From an uncultured Pseudomonadales bacterium (GTDB lineage Bacteria; Pseudomonadota; Gammaproteobacteria; Pseudomonadales; Cellvibrionaceae), in assembly GCA_947487765.1 (NCBI GenBank), contig CANKXO010000001.1:186001-250000 (forward strand): DNA of 64,000 nt. The letters run 5' to 3'. Both the position numbers and the translations under genes were made by a program. Under the pieces are notes generated by a model. That model was not told where the DNA came from. It made no database searches and saw only the letters and a program-made list of their open reading frames with translations. Positions 26,562 through 37,600 of the stretch are shown here, in pieces (position 1 is the stretch's first letter; every line of letters starts with the position of its first letter).

Positions 26562-29500
26562 GTGAAATCACTATTTATGAATCAATCCTTGGCGCGTAAA
26601 CAGATCATGATTTTATTGATGGTCGGTTTGCTGCCTATGTTTGTTGCAGCATTGATTGCGGGTCGAGTGTCTGAAGGTGAGTTGGCAAAGCAGTCTTACC
26701 ATCAGTTAGAGTCTGTTAGAGAAATTAAAGCGGCAGCGATTGAGCGTTACTTTACCACTATCGAAGAACAGGTTATTAACCTAGCTGAGACGAAAGAAAC
26801 AGTCGATGCTATGGCTGATTTAAAGCGGGAGTTCGCTTTAATGGCATCTGCCGATGGATTCGAAACGGCAGGCGATATAGAGAAAATTAAAGCAGAATTA
26901 GCAAACTACTATACAAGAGAGTTTCAGCCTGAATATAAAAATCGAAATAATAGTGATATTGATGTAATTCCATTAATGGATGGCTTATCTGCAAGCGCGA
27001 TTGCTGCTCAATACCAATATATTCAAAACAATGAGTACGCATTAGGGAAAAAACATTTATTAGACAGGGCAGGTGGGCAGTCTAACTACCATCGCTTGCA
27101 CGAGCGCTATCATAACGGCTTTCGACATTTTTTGGAAAGCTTCGGCTTCTACGATATTTTTCTTGTTGAACCAGAAAATGGTGTCATTGTTTATTCTGTT
27201 TACAAGGAGTTAGATTATGGCACCTCTTTAATCAATGGACCTTATGCGAATACTAACTTTGCTAGTGTTTTTAGAGAAGCCAGTAAGCTTGAAAAAGGTC
27301 AATATATCTTAAAAGATTTTGATACCTATCGCCCCTCATATGATGCTCCTGCCAGCTTTGTTGCATCGCCTATCTACGATGGCAATCAGTTAAGTGGTGT
27401 TTTGGTGTTTCAAATGCCGTTGGAAGTCATTAACGAAATTATGGGACAGCGAGATGGCATGGGAGAAACTGGCGAAAGTTATCTTGTAGGCACAGACCTA
27501 TTAATGCGCTCTGATTCCTTCTTAGATCCTGTTCATCATACGGTTGCGGCTTCCTTTAAAAATCCAGAAAAAGGCTCTGTTAAAACAGAGGCATCTGAGC
27601 GGGCATTCCGAGGTGAAAAGGGAACGGATATTATTATTGATTACAATGGCAACCCTGTTTTATCGGCATTCTCTACCGTTAAAATTGGCAGTGGTATTAA
27701 ATGGGCAATCCTAGCAGAAATCGATAAAGCCGAGGCTTTTGCTGGCGTTTCTACATTGACTACAGCACTAATGATTATTGGTTTAGTGGGTGCAATTCTG
27801 ATTGCCATCTTTGCTTGGTATGTCAGCCGCTTGTTATCTGCTCCTATTCTTGAGCTTGCAGATACGATTAAGGAAGTAGAAGAGAATGGTAACTTTACGC
27901 TAGCTATTCAAAATGATTACTCCGATGAAGTTGGTGAGACTAGCCGAGCGTTTAATCACCTAATAGGTAATATTGCAACGTCTATTAATGAAACTAATCA
28001 CGTCCTAGAAAATATCAGTCATGGTAATTTTGACGAAACCGTCAAAGATAAGTACCCGGGCCAGTTAGGAGCATTGGCATCCGGTGTTAACGATGCCGTT
28101 AGCAAAATTCGCTCAGCGAATGCAGAGCAGGAAAAAATGGCTTCTATGGCTGCAGAAAGTTCAGCCAAATCTCAGGAAATAGCAGAGCAAGCAGAAGCGC
28201 AAGCCAGAGATGTTTTAGTGATTAAAAAAGCATTAGATAATTCAGCTACATCGACCATGATTGCCGACGAAGACTATAACCTTCTTTACACAAATGAATC
28301 GCTTGTAAAAATGATGGGTGAGGCGGAAAGCGATATACGTCAGGTATTTCCTGATTTTAAAGCCGATGAACTGGTTGGAAAAAACATCGATATTTTTCAT
28401 GTTAACCCCGCTCACCAGCGCGGGATGCTTGATAAGCTAAGTGAAGCATATACGACCAGTATTGTCGTTGGTGCTCGCACAATGAAGTTTACAGCAACCC
28501 CAATTATTGATGAAGGTAAGCGTTTAGGAACAGTTGTTGAGTGGATTGATCGAACCTTAGAATTAGCAGTGGAAAATGATATCGATAAGATAATCAGTGC
28601 GGCTTCAAGTGGTGACTTTGATAACAAACTCGACTTAACGGGTAAGGAAGGTTTTATTCTTAATTTGAGCAAAAGCCTGAACTCTTTACTGGATACAACC
28701 AGTGTCGCAATCGACGATGTCAAACGTGTATTCAGTGCATTAGCCAATGGTGATTTATCGCAGCGCATTGAGCGTGATTATGATGGTGGTTTTGGGCAAT
28801 TAAAAACGGATGCTAATAATACAGTCGATAAATTACGCGAAGTTATCGGTAACATCGATAGTTCGGCAGAGTTAATATCACAAGGTTCTAAAGAAATTTC
28901 CATTGGTAATAACGATTTGAGTAACCGTACTGAAAGTCAAGCATCTACATTGGAAGAAACTGCAGCCAGCATGGAAGAAATGACCCAGATTGTTCGCTCA
29001 AATGAAGAAAGTGCTAAACAAGCCAATGAACTGGCTATACGCACCAGTGAAAATGCAAGGGCAGGTAATTCCAGCGTACAAGAAACCATTACCGCCATGA
29101 ATCAAATCACTCAAGCCAGTACTAAAATTGCAAATATTATTAGCGTGATTGATGAAATTGCTTTCCAGACCAACTTACTGGCATTGAATGCTGCGGTGGA
29201 AGCGGCGCGAGCAGGCGAGCAAGGGCGTGGTTTTGCTGTTGTAGCGAGTGAAGTGCGTAGTCTGGCTCAACGCTCCGCCAGTGCGGCAAAAGAAATTAAA
29301 GATCTCATTAATGATTCAGTAAATAAAGTGAATGATGGCTCATCATTGGTTGAAGCTTCAGGCGAAACACTCAAATCTATTGTCAATGAGATTGAGCAAG
29401 TCAGTGTCATGATTGGCAATATCACCACTAGCGCTCGTGAACAAACGACAGGAATCGAACAAGTTAATTCAGCTGTACTACAGATGGACCAAATGACACA

Positions 29501-29600
29501 GCAAAACGCAGCATTGGTTGAAGAAGCGGCGGCAGCTAGCCAGGGTGTCTCTGAGCAGGCACAGGATATGACACAACTGATCGCATTCTTTAATCGTTAA
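26562..29600 (+). CDS. Methyl-accepting chemotaxis protein with large sensor, HAMPs and PAS-like domain
   Basis: A 1012-residue MCP. TM1 ([20 protein letters not shown]) is followed by a ~360-residue periplasmic double-Cache-type sensor, TM2 ([20 protein letters not shown]) and HAMP units. A PAS-like domain near 560-670 ([20 protein letters not shown]) and further HAMP-like GDFD/GDLS units precede the signalling hairpin [20 protein letters not shown]. It ends shortly after the MCP helices at IAFFNR and has no CheR pentapeptide. GTG start with the ribosome site GAGAGGAAAAAG. Lies 52 bases after the other MCP. Confidence 0.9.
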   Translation: MKSLFMNQSLARKQIMILLMVGLLPMFVAALIAGRVSEGELAKQSYHQLESVREIKAAAIERYFTTIEEQVINLAETKETVDAMADLKREFALMASADGFETAGDIEKIKAELANYYTREFQPEYKNRNNSDIDVIPLMDGLSASAIAAQYQYIQNNEYALGKKHLLDRAGGQSNYHRLHERYHNGFRHFLESFGFYDIFLVEPENGVIVYSVYKELDYGTSLINGPYANTNFASVFREASKLEKGQYILKDFDTYRPSYDAPASFVASPIYDGNQLSGVLVFQMPLEVINEIMGQRDGMGETGESYLVGTDLLMRSDSFLDPVHHTVAASFKNPEKGSVKTEASERAFRGEKGTDIIIDYNGNPVLSAFSTVKIGSGIKWAILAEIDKAEAFAGVSTLTTALMIIGLVGAILIAIFAWYVSRLLSAPILELADTIKEVEENGNFTLAIQNDYSDEVGETSRAFNHLIGNIATSINETNHVLENISHGNFDETVKDKYPGQLGALASGVNDAVSKIRSANAEQEKMASMAAESSAKSQEIAEQAEAQARDVLVIKKALDNSATSTMIADEDYNLLYTNESLVKMMGEAESDIRQVFPDFKADELVGKNIDIFHVNPAHQRGMLDKLSEAYTTSIVVGARTMKFTATPIIDEGKRLGTVVEWIDRTLELAVENDIDKIISAASSGDFDNKLDLTGKEGFILNLSKSLNSLLDTTSVAIDDVKRVFSALANGDLSQRIERDYDGGFGQLKTDANNTVDKLREVIGNIDSSAELISQGSKEISIGNNDLSNRTESQASTLEETAASMEEMTQIVRSNEESAKQANELAIRTSENARAGNSSVQETITAMNQITQASTKIANIISVIDEIAFQTNLLALNAAVEAARAGEQGRGFAVVASEVRSLAQRSASAAKEIKDLINDSVNKVNDGSSLVEASGETLKSIVNEIEQVSVMIGNITTSAREQTTGIEQVNSAVLQMDQMTQQNAALVEEAAAASQGVSEQAQDMTQLIAFFNR

Positions 29601-29681
29601 ATTTTTTAGGCGACTCGCTTGAAAAATATAGAGCATTTTACTGAATTATTTATTGAGTATTATTAACTGGACACTATTGTC

Positions 29682-30863
29682 ATGAAAAATAATGTACAAA
29701 CTTTATTTTTTTCTTTTTGCTTAGTATTTTCTCAAGCAGTTTTTTCTAGTGATGAGCCAATTATTATTGGCCTTGATGCGGATCTCTCAGCTGTTGCTGC
29801 TGAAGGTGGTATTGCTATACAACGAGGTGCATCTATAGCAATAGATGAAATTAACCAGGCAGGTGGTGTATTAGGTCGTAAGCTAATATTGGAGTCTAAG
29901 GACCACCGTGGTAATCCTGCCCGTGGGTTAAAGAATATCCAGCGATTTGCTAAAAAAGACAATGTAGTTGCTGTCTTGGGTGGCGTACATACACCCGTGG
30001 CGCTGCATGAGTTATCTGCTATTCACGAGCATAAAATGATTTACCTAGGGCCTTGGGCAGCTGGCACTTCTGTTGTCGATAATGGCTATCAACCTAATTA
30101 TGTATTTCGACTATCAGTACGTGATGAACATGCAGGACATGTTCTGCTCAATCACGCCAAAAAAAGAAAGCTAAGTAAAGTAGGCTTGTTGCTTGAACAA
30201 ACCGGATGGGGTCGCTCGAATAAAAAATCAATGGAAGCTGCTTCTGGGTTGTTGGGTGTAAATATTATTGGTACAGAATGGTTCAACTGGCGTGAGAAAT
30301 CGATGGAAAAACAAATAGGGAAGTTATTGGATGCAGGTGCAAAAGCTATTTTGCTAGTATCAAATGCACCAGAAGGCGCTGCAATTGTTCAAGAAATGAT
30401 GAAGGTTAGTAAAGAGGAGCGGGTCCCTATTATTTCACATTGGGGTATAGCTAGTGGAGCTTTTGTCAATATGGCGGGTATTGAGAATATCACTGAGTTA
30501 GATATTAGTGTTTTACAGACTTATTCTTTCTTGTCTCCCAGTAACCCAGATAAAATGCAATCACTACTGAAGGCATACCAACAAAAATATGACAGTCATG
30601 TAACAGCCAGAAGCATACCTGCGCCAGTTGGTGTCGTACACGCCTACGATTTAGTGCATATCTTGGCAAATGCAATTAAAGAGGCGAAAACGATTGATCG
30701 AGTTCACGTTCGAAATGCACTTGAAAATTTGGCGTCTCACGATGGGGTGGTGAAAAACTTTAATCCACCTTTTTCTGAAAGTAATCACGATGCATTAGTT
30801 TTGGGTGACTATGTTATGGCCACCTATGATGAAGATGGCTATATAGTGCCAGTAAAAAAATAA
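29682..30863 (+). CDS. Periplasmic branched-chain amino-acid-type ligand-binding protein
   Basis: A 393-residue protein with an N-terminal signal peptide (QTLFFSFCLVFSQAVFSS) and the Peripla_BP_6 fold: IIIGLDADLSAVAAEGGIAI, AIDEINQAGGVLGRKL, then GPWAAGTSVVDNGYQPNYVF. Such proteins bind small ligands such as amino acids or amides. No permease or ATPase genes are nearby. Instead the gene is followed 12 bases later by a membrane hybrid kinase, so it is more likely a sensory subunit than a transporter component. Confidence 0.85.
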   Translation: MKNNVQTLFFSFCLVFSQAVFSSDEPIIIGLDADLSAVAAEGGIAIQRGASIAIDEINQAGGVLGRKLILESKDHRGNPARGLKNIQRFAKKDNVVAVLGGVHTPVALHELSAIHEHKMIYLGPWAAGTSVVDNGYQPNYVFRLSVRDEHAGHVLLNHAKKRKLSKVGLLLEQTGWGRSNKKSMEAASGLLGVNIIGTEWFNWREKSMEKQIGKLLDAGAKAILLVSNAPEGAAIVQEMMKVSKEERVPIISHWGIASGAFVNMAGIENITELDISVLQTYSFLSPSNPDKMQSLLKAYQQKYDSHVTARSIPAPVGVVHAYDLVHILANAIKEAKTIDRVHVRNALENLASHDGVVKNFNPPFSESNHDALVLGDYVMATYDEDGYIVPVKK

Positions 30864-30875
30864 TGAAGTGACGCA

Positions 30876-33800
30876 ATGAAAAATAAAAGTATTAACTTTT
30901 TTATTGCATCAAAAACCATTCCGCTATTGGTTTTAATTCTTTCTATATCCTGTGGGTTATTACTTTTTTTAACAAAAAAAATTGTCGATGATCAATTGCA
31001 TAATGATCATAATAAAACCCTTGATCAGTTCCATAAGAATTTCGAAAATACGTTAAATGGCCTTGAACAGCAAATTGTTAATGTTGCCAATAATGAATTA
31101 ATCATCAACAGTTTGATCGATCCTCAAGAAAGAGAACACTATATCCCTTTGTTTATTCGTTCTTTTGCTTTGGCAGGTATTGATAAATCGTATATCGCCA
31201 TTACAGATTTTTCTGGAGAAGTGGTTACACATAACGGTAGTTTGCCTGAAATTGAAATATTCCAGCATTTAAATTGGGAAGAAGGTGTGTTGGAAGATGG
31301 TAAGAATTACCGCTATTTCGATGAGAACGGATTGTTTATTGCTGCACCTATTAGTTTTTCTAATGCACCTGAGGGTGCAGTGATTGCCAAGATCCCCTTT
31401 TCTGAAATGCACCAAATTATTTCACTAAAAGATGTGACTCATCCTCTAGTGATCATCAATAAAAATCAAGATATTATTTATACTTCAGATAAAGATAACT
31501 TTCCGTTGCGGTCAAAGTATGATCAAAAAATTTATTCTGATTGGTTTTTGTCAGAATCAATATTGACTGAACGATATAGAGTGGTTTCTGCAGAACCAAA
31601 AAGTGTAACTCAAAAGAAATTCTACTTTTTATTAGTCTTTATGATGGTCGCAATTGGTGTTGCTGTATTGTGTACAGCGGTCAGTATTACTCTATCTTCT
31701 AGAGTCATTTCTGATACATTGAATAGATTTATAAAAGCGCTAAATAAGCCTGATAGCATTAACTTGGTTAATGATAACGACCCTGATGAGCTTGTCAATA
31801 TAGGGATGCAATTTCGATCGCTTGCGAATGACTTGTCAGAAGCAAGAATGTTAAAAAGTAGCGTGCAAAGTATTTTTAATTCACTAAGCGAATATCTTGT
31901 TGTATTTGATACCTCAGGGAGTGCTACATTAACAAATCGTGCTTTTGATAGGCTGTCTCATAAAATTGATGTTCAGATAGAGGAAAATCTTGATGAAATA
32001 ATCCCTTCAAAATATAAAGATAATATTGTTGACGCAAAAGAAAAAAACAATGAATTTGAAAGTGTTTATAAAATAATCCCTATATCTGATAATAAAACAA
32101 AAAATAAAAATTGTATTATTCACTGGTCAAGAAGCCTTTACTATTCAGAAAAAGGTGAATTAGAAGGCGTCATTTTTGTTGGTATGGATGTGACTGTTGC
32201 CAGGCAAATTGAGCAAGAGCTGCATATTAAGAATAGAGCAATTGAAGAAGCCAGTAATGGTATTGTTATTGCTGATGCACTAGAAAAAAATATGCCTTTA
32301 GTTTATGTTAACCAAGCGTTTACAAAAATGACTGGCTACAGTGTTAATGAAGCTATTGGTACAAATTGTCGATTTTTACAGGGTGAAAAAACTGACAAAA
32401 ATACTATAGAAAATATTAGAAGTGCAATAAAGAATAAAGAGCAAGTATCAGAAGTTTTGCTCAATTACCGTAAAGATGGGACAGAATTTTTCAACCAGCT
32501 CATGTTAACACCAATACGTGATCATCAGGATCAGGTAACTCATTTTTTGGGTATCCAGCTCGATGTTACTGATAAAGTTAAAGCAGAACAGTACCTCTTG
32601 GATGCTAAGCTCAAAGCTGAAGAATCGGCTCAACTGAAATCAGAGTTTTTAGCCAGTATGAGCCATGAGATTCGTACCCCGATGAATGGCGTTATAGGGA
32701 TGCTAGGTTTATTGGGTAATTCAAATTTAACGGATCAGCAGTCTCGTTATACAAACTTAGCTAAATCCAGCGCAGAATCGCTATTGCTATTAATTAACGA
32801 TATTTTAGATTTTTCCAAAGTTGAAGCTGGCAAAATGGAATTTGATATTATTGATTTTCATTTACCTGACATGCTTGGTGAACTAGCTGAATCTATGGGG
32901 CAGCGTGCTCAGGAAAAAGGGTTGGAGCTGACCCTTGATACTGTTGATATCGATACTGCTTTTGTAAAGGGTGATCCAGGTCGTATACGACAGATTATTA
33001 CGAATTTAGTTGGTAATGCTATTAAATTCACTGAGCAAGGTGATGTCGTGATTCGAACATCATTGCAAAAAAGTCCGTTGGGTCGCTTGGCATTTGAGTG
33101 TTCAGTTGTTGACAGTGGTATTGGTATTCCAGAGAATAAAATTGATCAATTATTTGATTCCTTTTCTCAAGTCGATGCATCGACAACTCGTCAGTATGGT
33201 GGAACAGGTTTAGGCTTGGCAATTGTTAAACAATTATGTGAATTAATGGATGGGCATATTACTGTAGAGAGTAATATTGGTGAAGGGAGCGAATTTACAT
33301 TTACGATACTTTTGGATGAAAGTGAACGGCAAGCCAGCCTAGTACCCGCTAGCACTATTGGTAATCATAAAATTCTGGTTGTCGATGATAATAGAATTGC
33401 TAGGGATATTTTAGTTGCTCAACTAAACCAATGGGGTGCAGAGACGATAGATGCTGAAAGTGGTATTGCGGCATTAGAATGCATTAACTCAGTTCAATCA
33501 TCTCCTTTTACAATTGCTTTTATTGATATGCAAATGCCTGATATGGATGGGAAAAATCTGGCCCAGAAAATTCGCGTAGATAAAAGATGTGACAACATAC
33601 AATTAGTCATGATGACTGAATTGAATCAACGTGTCGATGAACAATCGCTGTCTCAGTTAAGTTTTTCAGCCTTTTTTCCAAAGCCGGTTATATTGAGTGA
33701 TTTACTCGATGTATTTAATACTCAATTACTTAAAAAGAACCTTTCTGAAATAATCAATCACAAACAAGCTCAAGATGACACTCCTGAAGAACAAGAATCG

Positions 33801-34634
33801 ATTACCCTTTTGTCTGCTAATGATATTGGCGATGTCGGTGAAAATGAGGTTGACGATAATATAGTAATAGAAGAGCCAGTGAGTCGCTTATTGCTTGTTG
33901 AAGATAACTTAATTAATCAAGAAGTGGCGCTAGGGGTGTTGGAAATGTTGGGCTACAGTGTTGATGTAGCCAATGACGGATGCGAGGCATTGGAGGCCCT
34001 TAATAAGTCATCGTATTGTGTTGTACTTATGGACTGTCAAATGCCAAATATGGACGGTTACGATGCCACTAGAGCGATCCGTAAAGGGGAAGTGCCGGAT
34101 TCGAGTATTCCCATTATTGCTATGACAGCGAATGCGATGAAAGGCGATAAAGAAAAATGCTTAGCGGTGGGCATGGATGATTACATTAGTAAGCCTATCG
34201 ATCCAGGAAAATTAAAAGACTGCTTACAAACGTGGGTAGACTCTCGTAGAAAAATACGGTCAAAAGAAAAAGAACAACCGGCTGATTCAGAAAGAGAGCA
34301 AGACGTAATATGGGATGAAGATGGGTTTATGAAAAGGATTATGAATAATGAGAATATTGCTGAAAAATTAATTGGTTTGTTTAAAACAGATACACCTAAA
34401 ACGATTGATGAACTTGAAAGTGCAATTAATGATAATAAGACCGAAAAAGCAGGTTTATTAGCTCACAAGTTGAAAGGCTCTGTCGCTAATTTGGGTGGTA
34501 TCGAGCTTGCAGATTTAGCTAAAAATATAGAGCAGGCGGGAAAATCAGAAAAGCTTGAAGAAGTAAAAGAGCTATGGTCCCAAGTGAGACCAAAATACAA
34601 TAAATTATTGAATCATATCGATAATCGACGTTGA
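30876..34634 (+). CDS. Hybrid histidine kinase with LOV blue-light domain, two receivers and HPt
   Basis: A 1252-residue membrane kinase. TM1 (IPLLVLILSISCGLLLFLT) and TM2 (FYFLLVFMMVAIGVAVLCTA) flank a ~220-residue periplasmic sensor. A PAS domain follows, then a LOV domain (~455-570) with the photoactive Cys498 in GTNCRFLQGEKTD and the flavin contacts YVNQAF, NYRKDGTEFFNQ and FLGIQLDVTD. Next are HisKA with His597 (MSHEIRTPMNG), HATPase (NLVGNAIKF, YGGTGLGLAIV), receiver 1 with Asp884, receiver 2 with Asp1053 (LMDCQMPNMDGYD) and an HPt with His1197 (LAHKLKGSVANL). Every relay residue is present. It is paired with the preceding binding protein and the following paralogous kinase. Confidence 0.9.
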   Translation: MKNKSINFFIASKTIPLLVLILSISCGLLLFLTKKIVDDQLHNDHNKTLDQFHKNFENTLNGLEQQIVNVANNELIINSLIDPQEREHYIPLFIRSFALAGIDKSYIAITDFSGEVVTHNGSLPEIEIFQHLNWEEGVLEDGKNYRYFDENGLFIAAPISFSNAPEGAVIAKIPFSEMHQIISLKDVTHPLVIINKNQDIIYTSDKDNFPLRSKYDQKIYSDWFLSESILTERYRVVSAEPKSVTQKKFYFLLVFMMVAIGVAVLCTAVSITLSSRVISDTLNRFIKALNKPDSINLVNDNDPDELVNIGMQFRSLANDLSEARMLKSSVQSIFNSLSEYLVVFDTSGSATLTNRAFDRLSHKIDVQIEENLDEIIPSKYKDNIVDAKEKNNEFESVYKIIPISDNKTKNKNCIIHWSRSLYYSEKGELEGVIFVGMDVTVARQIEQELHIKNRAIEEASNGIVIADALEKNMPLVYVNQAFTKMTGYSVNEAIGTNCRFLQGEKTDKNTIENIRSAIKNKEQVSEVLLNYRKDGTEFFNQLMLTPIRDHQDQVTHFLGIQLDVTDKVKAEQYLLDAKLKAEESAQLKSEFLASMSHEIRTPMNGVIGMLGLLGNSNLTDQQSRYTNLAKSSAESLLLLINDILDFSKVEAGKMEFDIIDFHLPDMLGELAESMGQRAQEKGLELTLDTVDIDTAFVKGDPGRIRQIITNLVGNAIKFTEQGDVVIRTSLQKSPLGRLAFECSVVDSGIGIPENKIDQLFDSFSQVDASTTRQYGGTGLGLAIVKQLCELMDGHITVESNIGEGSEFTFTILLDESERQASLVPASTIGNHKILVVDDNRIARDILVAQLNQWGAETIDAESGIAALECINSVQSSPFTIAFIDMQMPDMDGKNLAQKIRVDKRCDNIQLVMMTELNQRVDEQSLSQLSFSAFFPKPVILSDLLDVFNTQLLKKNLSEIINHKQAQDDTPEEQESITLLSANDIGDVGENEVDDNIVIEEPVSRLLLVEDNLINQEVALGVLEMLGYSVDVANDGCEALEALNKSSYCVVLMDCQMPNMDGYDATRAIRKGEVPDSSIPIIAMTANAMKGDKEKCLAVGMDDYISKPIDPGKLKDCLQTWVDSRRKIRSKEKEQPADSEREQDVIWDEDGFMKRIMNNENIAEKLIGLFKTDTPKTIDELESAINDNKTEKAGLLAHKLKGSVANLGGIELADLAKNIEQAGKSEKLEEVKELWSQVRPKYNKLLNHIDNRR

Positions 34635-34636
34635 GT

Positions 34637-37600
34637 ATGAATTCGGTGAATACAAACTCAACGTATCAAGCATCGATCGAAGAAGATGAATCCATCGATT
34701 TATTTTCATCAAAACCAGAGGAGCTTGATGTTGGTTCTGTAAAGCGACCGCTTAAGATAGTATTGCCTATCATTAGTTTTGTACTTATTTTGGCCATTAT
34801 TTTTGTTTTAATTATACTATTCTATAAGCAGTCTGAAAAAATTATTCTACAGCAAGAATCTAATGATTTATTGAATACCGAAAACTTTACCAATTTAAGT
34901 TTTCACCACTTCTATGCGAATATAAAACGCGATATGTTATTGTTGAGCCAATCTTCAGATATTAAGACAATGGCCAATTACCCTTCTAAAATAGAGACAT
35001 TTTTAAATTCTAAAGCCATTTTTAAAAACCAACTAATTAATACACCTTATTACGCCAATATCTCATTTTTTTCAATGAAAACCAATGACGTAATGGGTGT
35101 TTATAGAGAGCGTGATGTATCAGCTAATATTTTTTCGACTCAAAAAAAATCTTCAACCAACATAGAACATGATATTTATGAAGCTGTTCGCTATTCCCCT
35201 GGGAATGTTTATTTCTCTGATGTATCTCTAATTAATTACTGGGCGAGTGGAAAACCTTATTATAAAAAAGTATTGCGTGCCTATATTCCTCTCAAGAGCC
35301 AGTTTACGGATGTTGTAACATTGGTGATGCTGATTGAAGTTAACTTTGATATGTTTATCCGGGAATTGATTCATTCTGAAGTTGATGGCATTAAGCTATT
35401 TCTGATGAATGATAAAGGTGAATATCTATTTCACCCCGAAAATAAGTATTTTTTAGATAATGAAGTAAGTCTAAATACTGTTGGGAATGACTTCCCTGAA
35501 TTGGTACCAATTATTGAAGATAATGAAGATCGCTACCACGTTGCCCCCTCAAGTGTTAACAAAATCATACATCCTGGATTTTATTCCATTTTGAATTTAA
35601 GCCACCACGGCGCAAATAAACCTTTAAGGTTGTTATTAATTTACGATAATGACAAGTATGTTGGTGAACTTAAAAATTTGCGTCATCAATTGTTTGCCGT
35701 AGGAATAGTGTTAGCCGTTTTAGCGCTGTTCGTTGTGTTCTATATTACACGTAAAATGTTGAAGCCTTTAGTAAATATGTCTGCTGCAATCTCCGCCTAT
35801 GAAGGGGGAGCTGCTGTTAATTTGTTGCCGGTAAAAGCAGTTGATGAGGTGGGAGTCTTATCTCGAAGCTTTTACAACTTATTTAAACACAACGAAGAAA
35901 AAGAACGCGAGCTGGAAAAGATTCGCCATTATATGGACGGGATAACCAATAAGGCACCGGTTCTATTGGCTTATGTGGATAAAAATCTAACCTATAAATT
36001 TGCCAATCAATGTTATGAACGCTGGTCTGGTATATCACTGAATAACTTAATTGGCTTATGTATTGATGATGTTGTTGATGCTAAAGGTTTTGCTGAATTA
36101 GAGCCCTATATTAATCATGTTCTGGAGGGTAACCCGGTAAGTTTTGAAACAGAAATTGTCTATGGTAATTCGGATAAACGGTATGTTAATTTCACCTATA
36201 CCCCTGAGGTTGATGATTTTAACAATGTTGAAGGATTCTATATCTGTTGTGAAGATCTAACACTCAATAAACAGTCCACTGCCGAAATTCAAGAATTAAG
36301 TACACGCCTTGATTTCGCATTAGAAACCCCAGGTATTGGTGTTTGGGATTATGATATTGTGACAGGAGAGTTGTTCTGGGATGAACGAATGCACGATATT
36401 TATCACATAAAAGCAAACAATTTCTCAGGCGATTACAAAGCATGGACATCACGTGTACATCCCGATGACTTAGAAGTTTCCGATAAGTTAATAAATGCCT
36501 CGGTAGAAACCGGTGAGGATTTTGTTACAGAATTCAGGATTATTTGGCCAAATGGGCAGGAGCGTTGGGTTGCTGCTCATGGCCGAATTGTTAAAGGTGA
36601 TAGTAATAATCCGGTACGTATGATCGGTACAAATGTGGATATCACCACGAGAAAACAGCTAGCCCTTGAGCGCGAACAAGCTCTCATTAAAGCAGAGGAA
36701 TCTGCTCAGTTAAAATCAGAATTTTTGGCCAGTATGAGCCATGAAATTCGAACGCCGATGAATGGTGTCTTAGGTATGTTAGGCTTGATTAAACGAACGG
36801 AGTTAAATCAACAGCAAGCCCATTATGTTGGATTAGCGAAGTCCAGTGCCGAATCTCTTCTAACGCTGATTAACGATATTCTGGACTTTTCTAAAGTTGA
36901 AGCGGGGAAAATGGAATTAGAGATTATTCCCTTTAATTTATCGTCAATGCTGGGAGATTTTTCTGAGGCTATTGCGCAGCGTGCACAGGAAAAAGGATTG
37001 GAAGTTGTTTTAGATTTGGCGGGTATCCATACGACAGTCGTACAGGGTGATCCGGGGCGCTTACGCCAAATTTTAAGTAACTTAGTGGGCAATGCGATTA
37101 AGTTTACTGAAAAAGGTGAAGTGACTATTCGCGTAGGTTTAACTAGTGATGAAGACAACAAATTACAATTGACCTGTTCTGTGAGCGACACCGGCATAGG
37201 CATTCCTACTGAAAAAATAACGACACTTTTTGATTCATTTTCTCAAGTAGATGCTTCGACGACACGTAAATATGGTGGCACCGGTTTAGGCTTGGCAATT
37301 GCTAAACAACTGTGTGAGTTAATGGGCGGTGATCTCCGTGTTTCTAGTGACTTTGGTCATGGCAGTGAATTTACTTTTGATATTTATTTAGAGAAGAGTG
37401 ATGAAACGGCAGACCTACTGCCAACGACGGATATACAAGGCAAGCGTATTTTAATTGCTGATAGTAATGAGGCTAATAATGCGGTTTTGGTGAAGCAATT
37501 ACGCCTTTGGGGTGCTGATGCACAGGGTGCCTGTAACGGCAGTGAAGCATTAGCGTTAATGAATAAACAATCTTATACCGCTGTTTTTATTGCTATGAAA

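Noticed and set aside
28412-28768. Minus-strand open frames inside the MCPs and kinases
   Set aside because: They are antisense shadows of strong coding regions with clear domain motifs on the plus strand.
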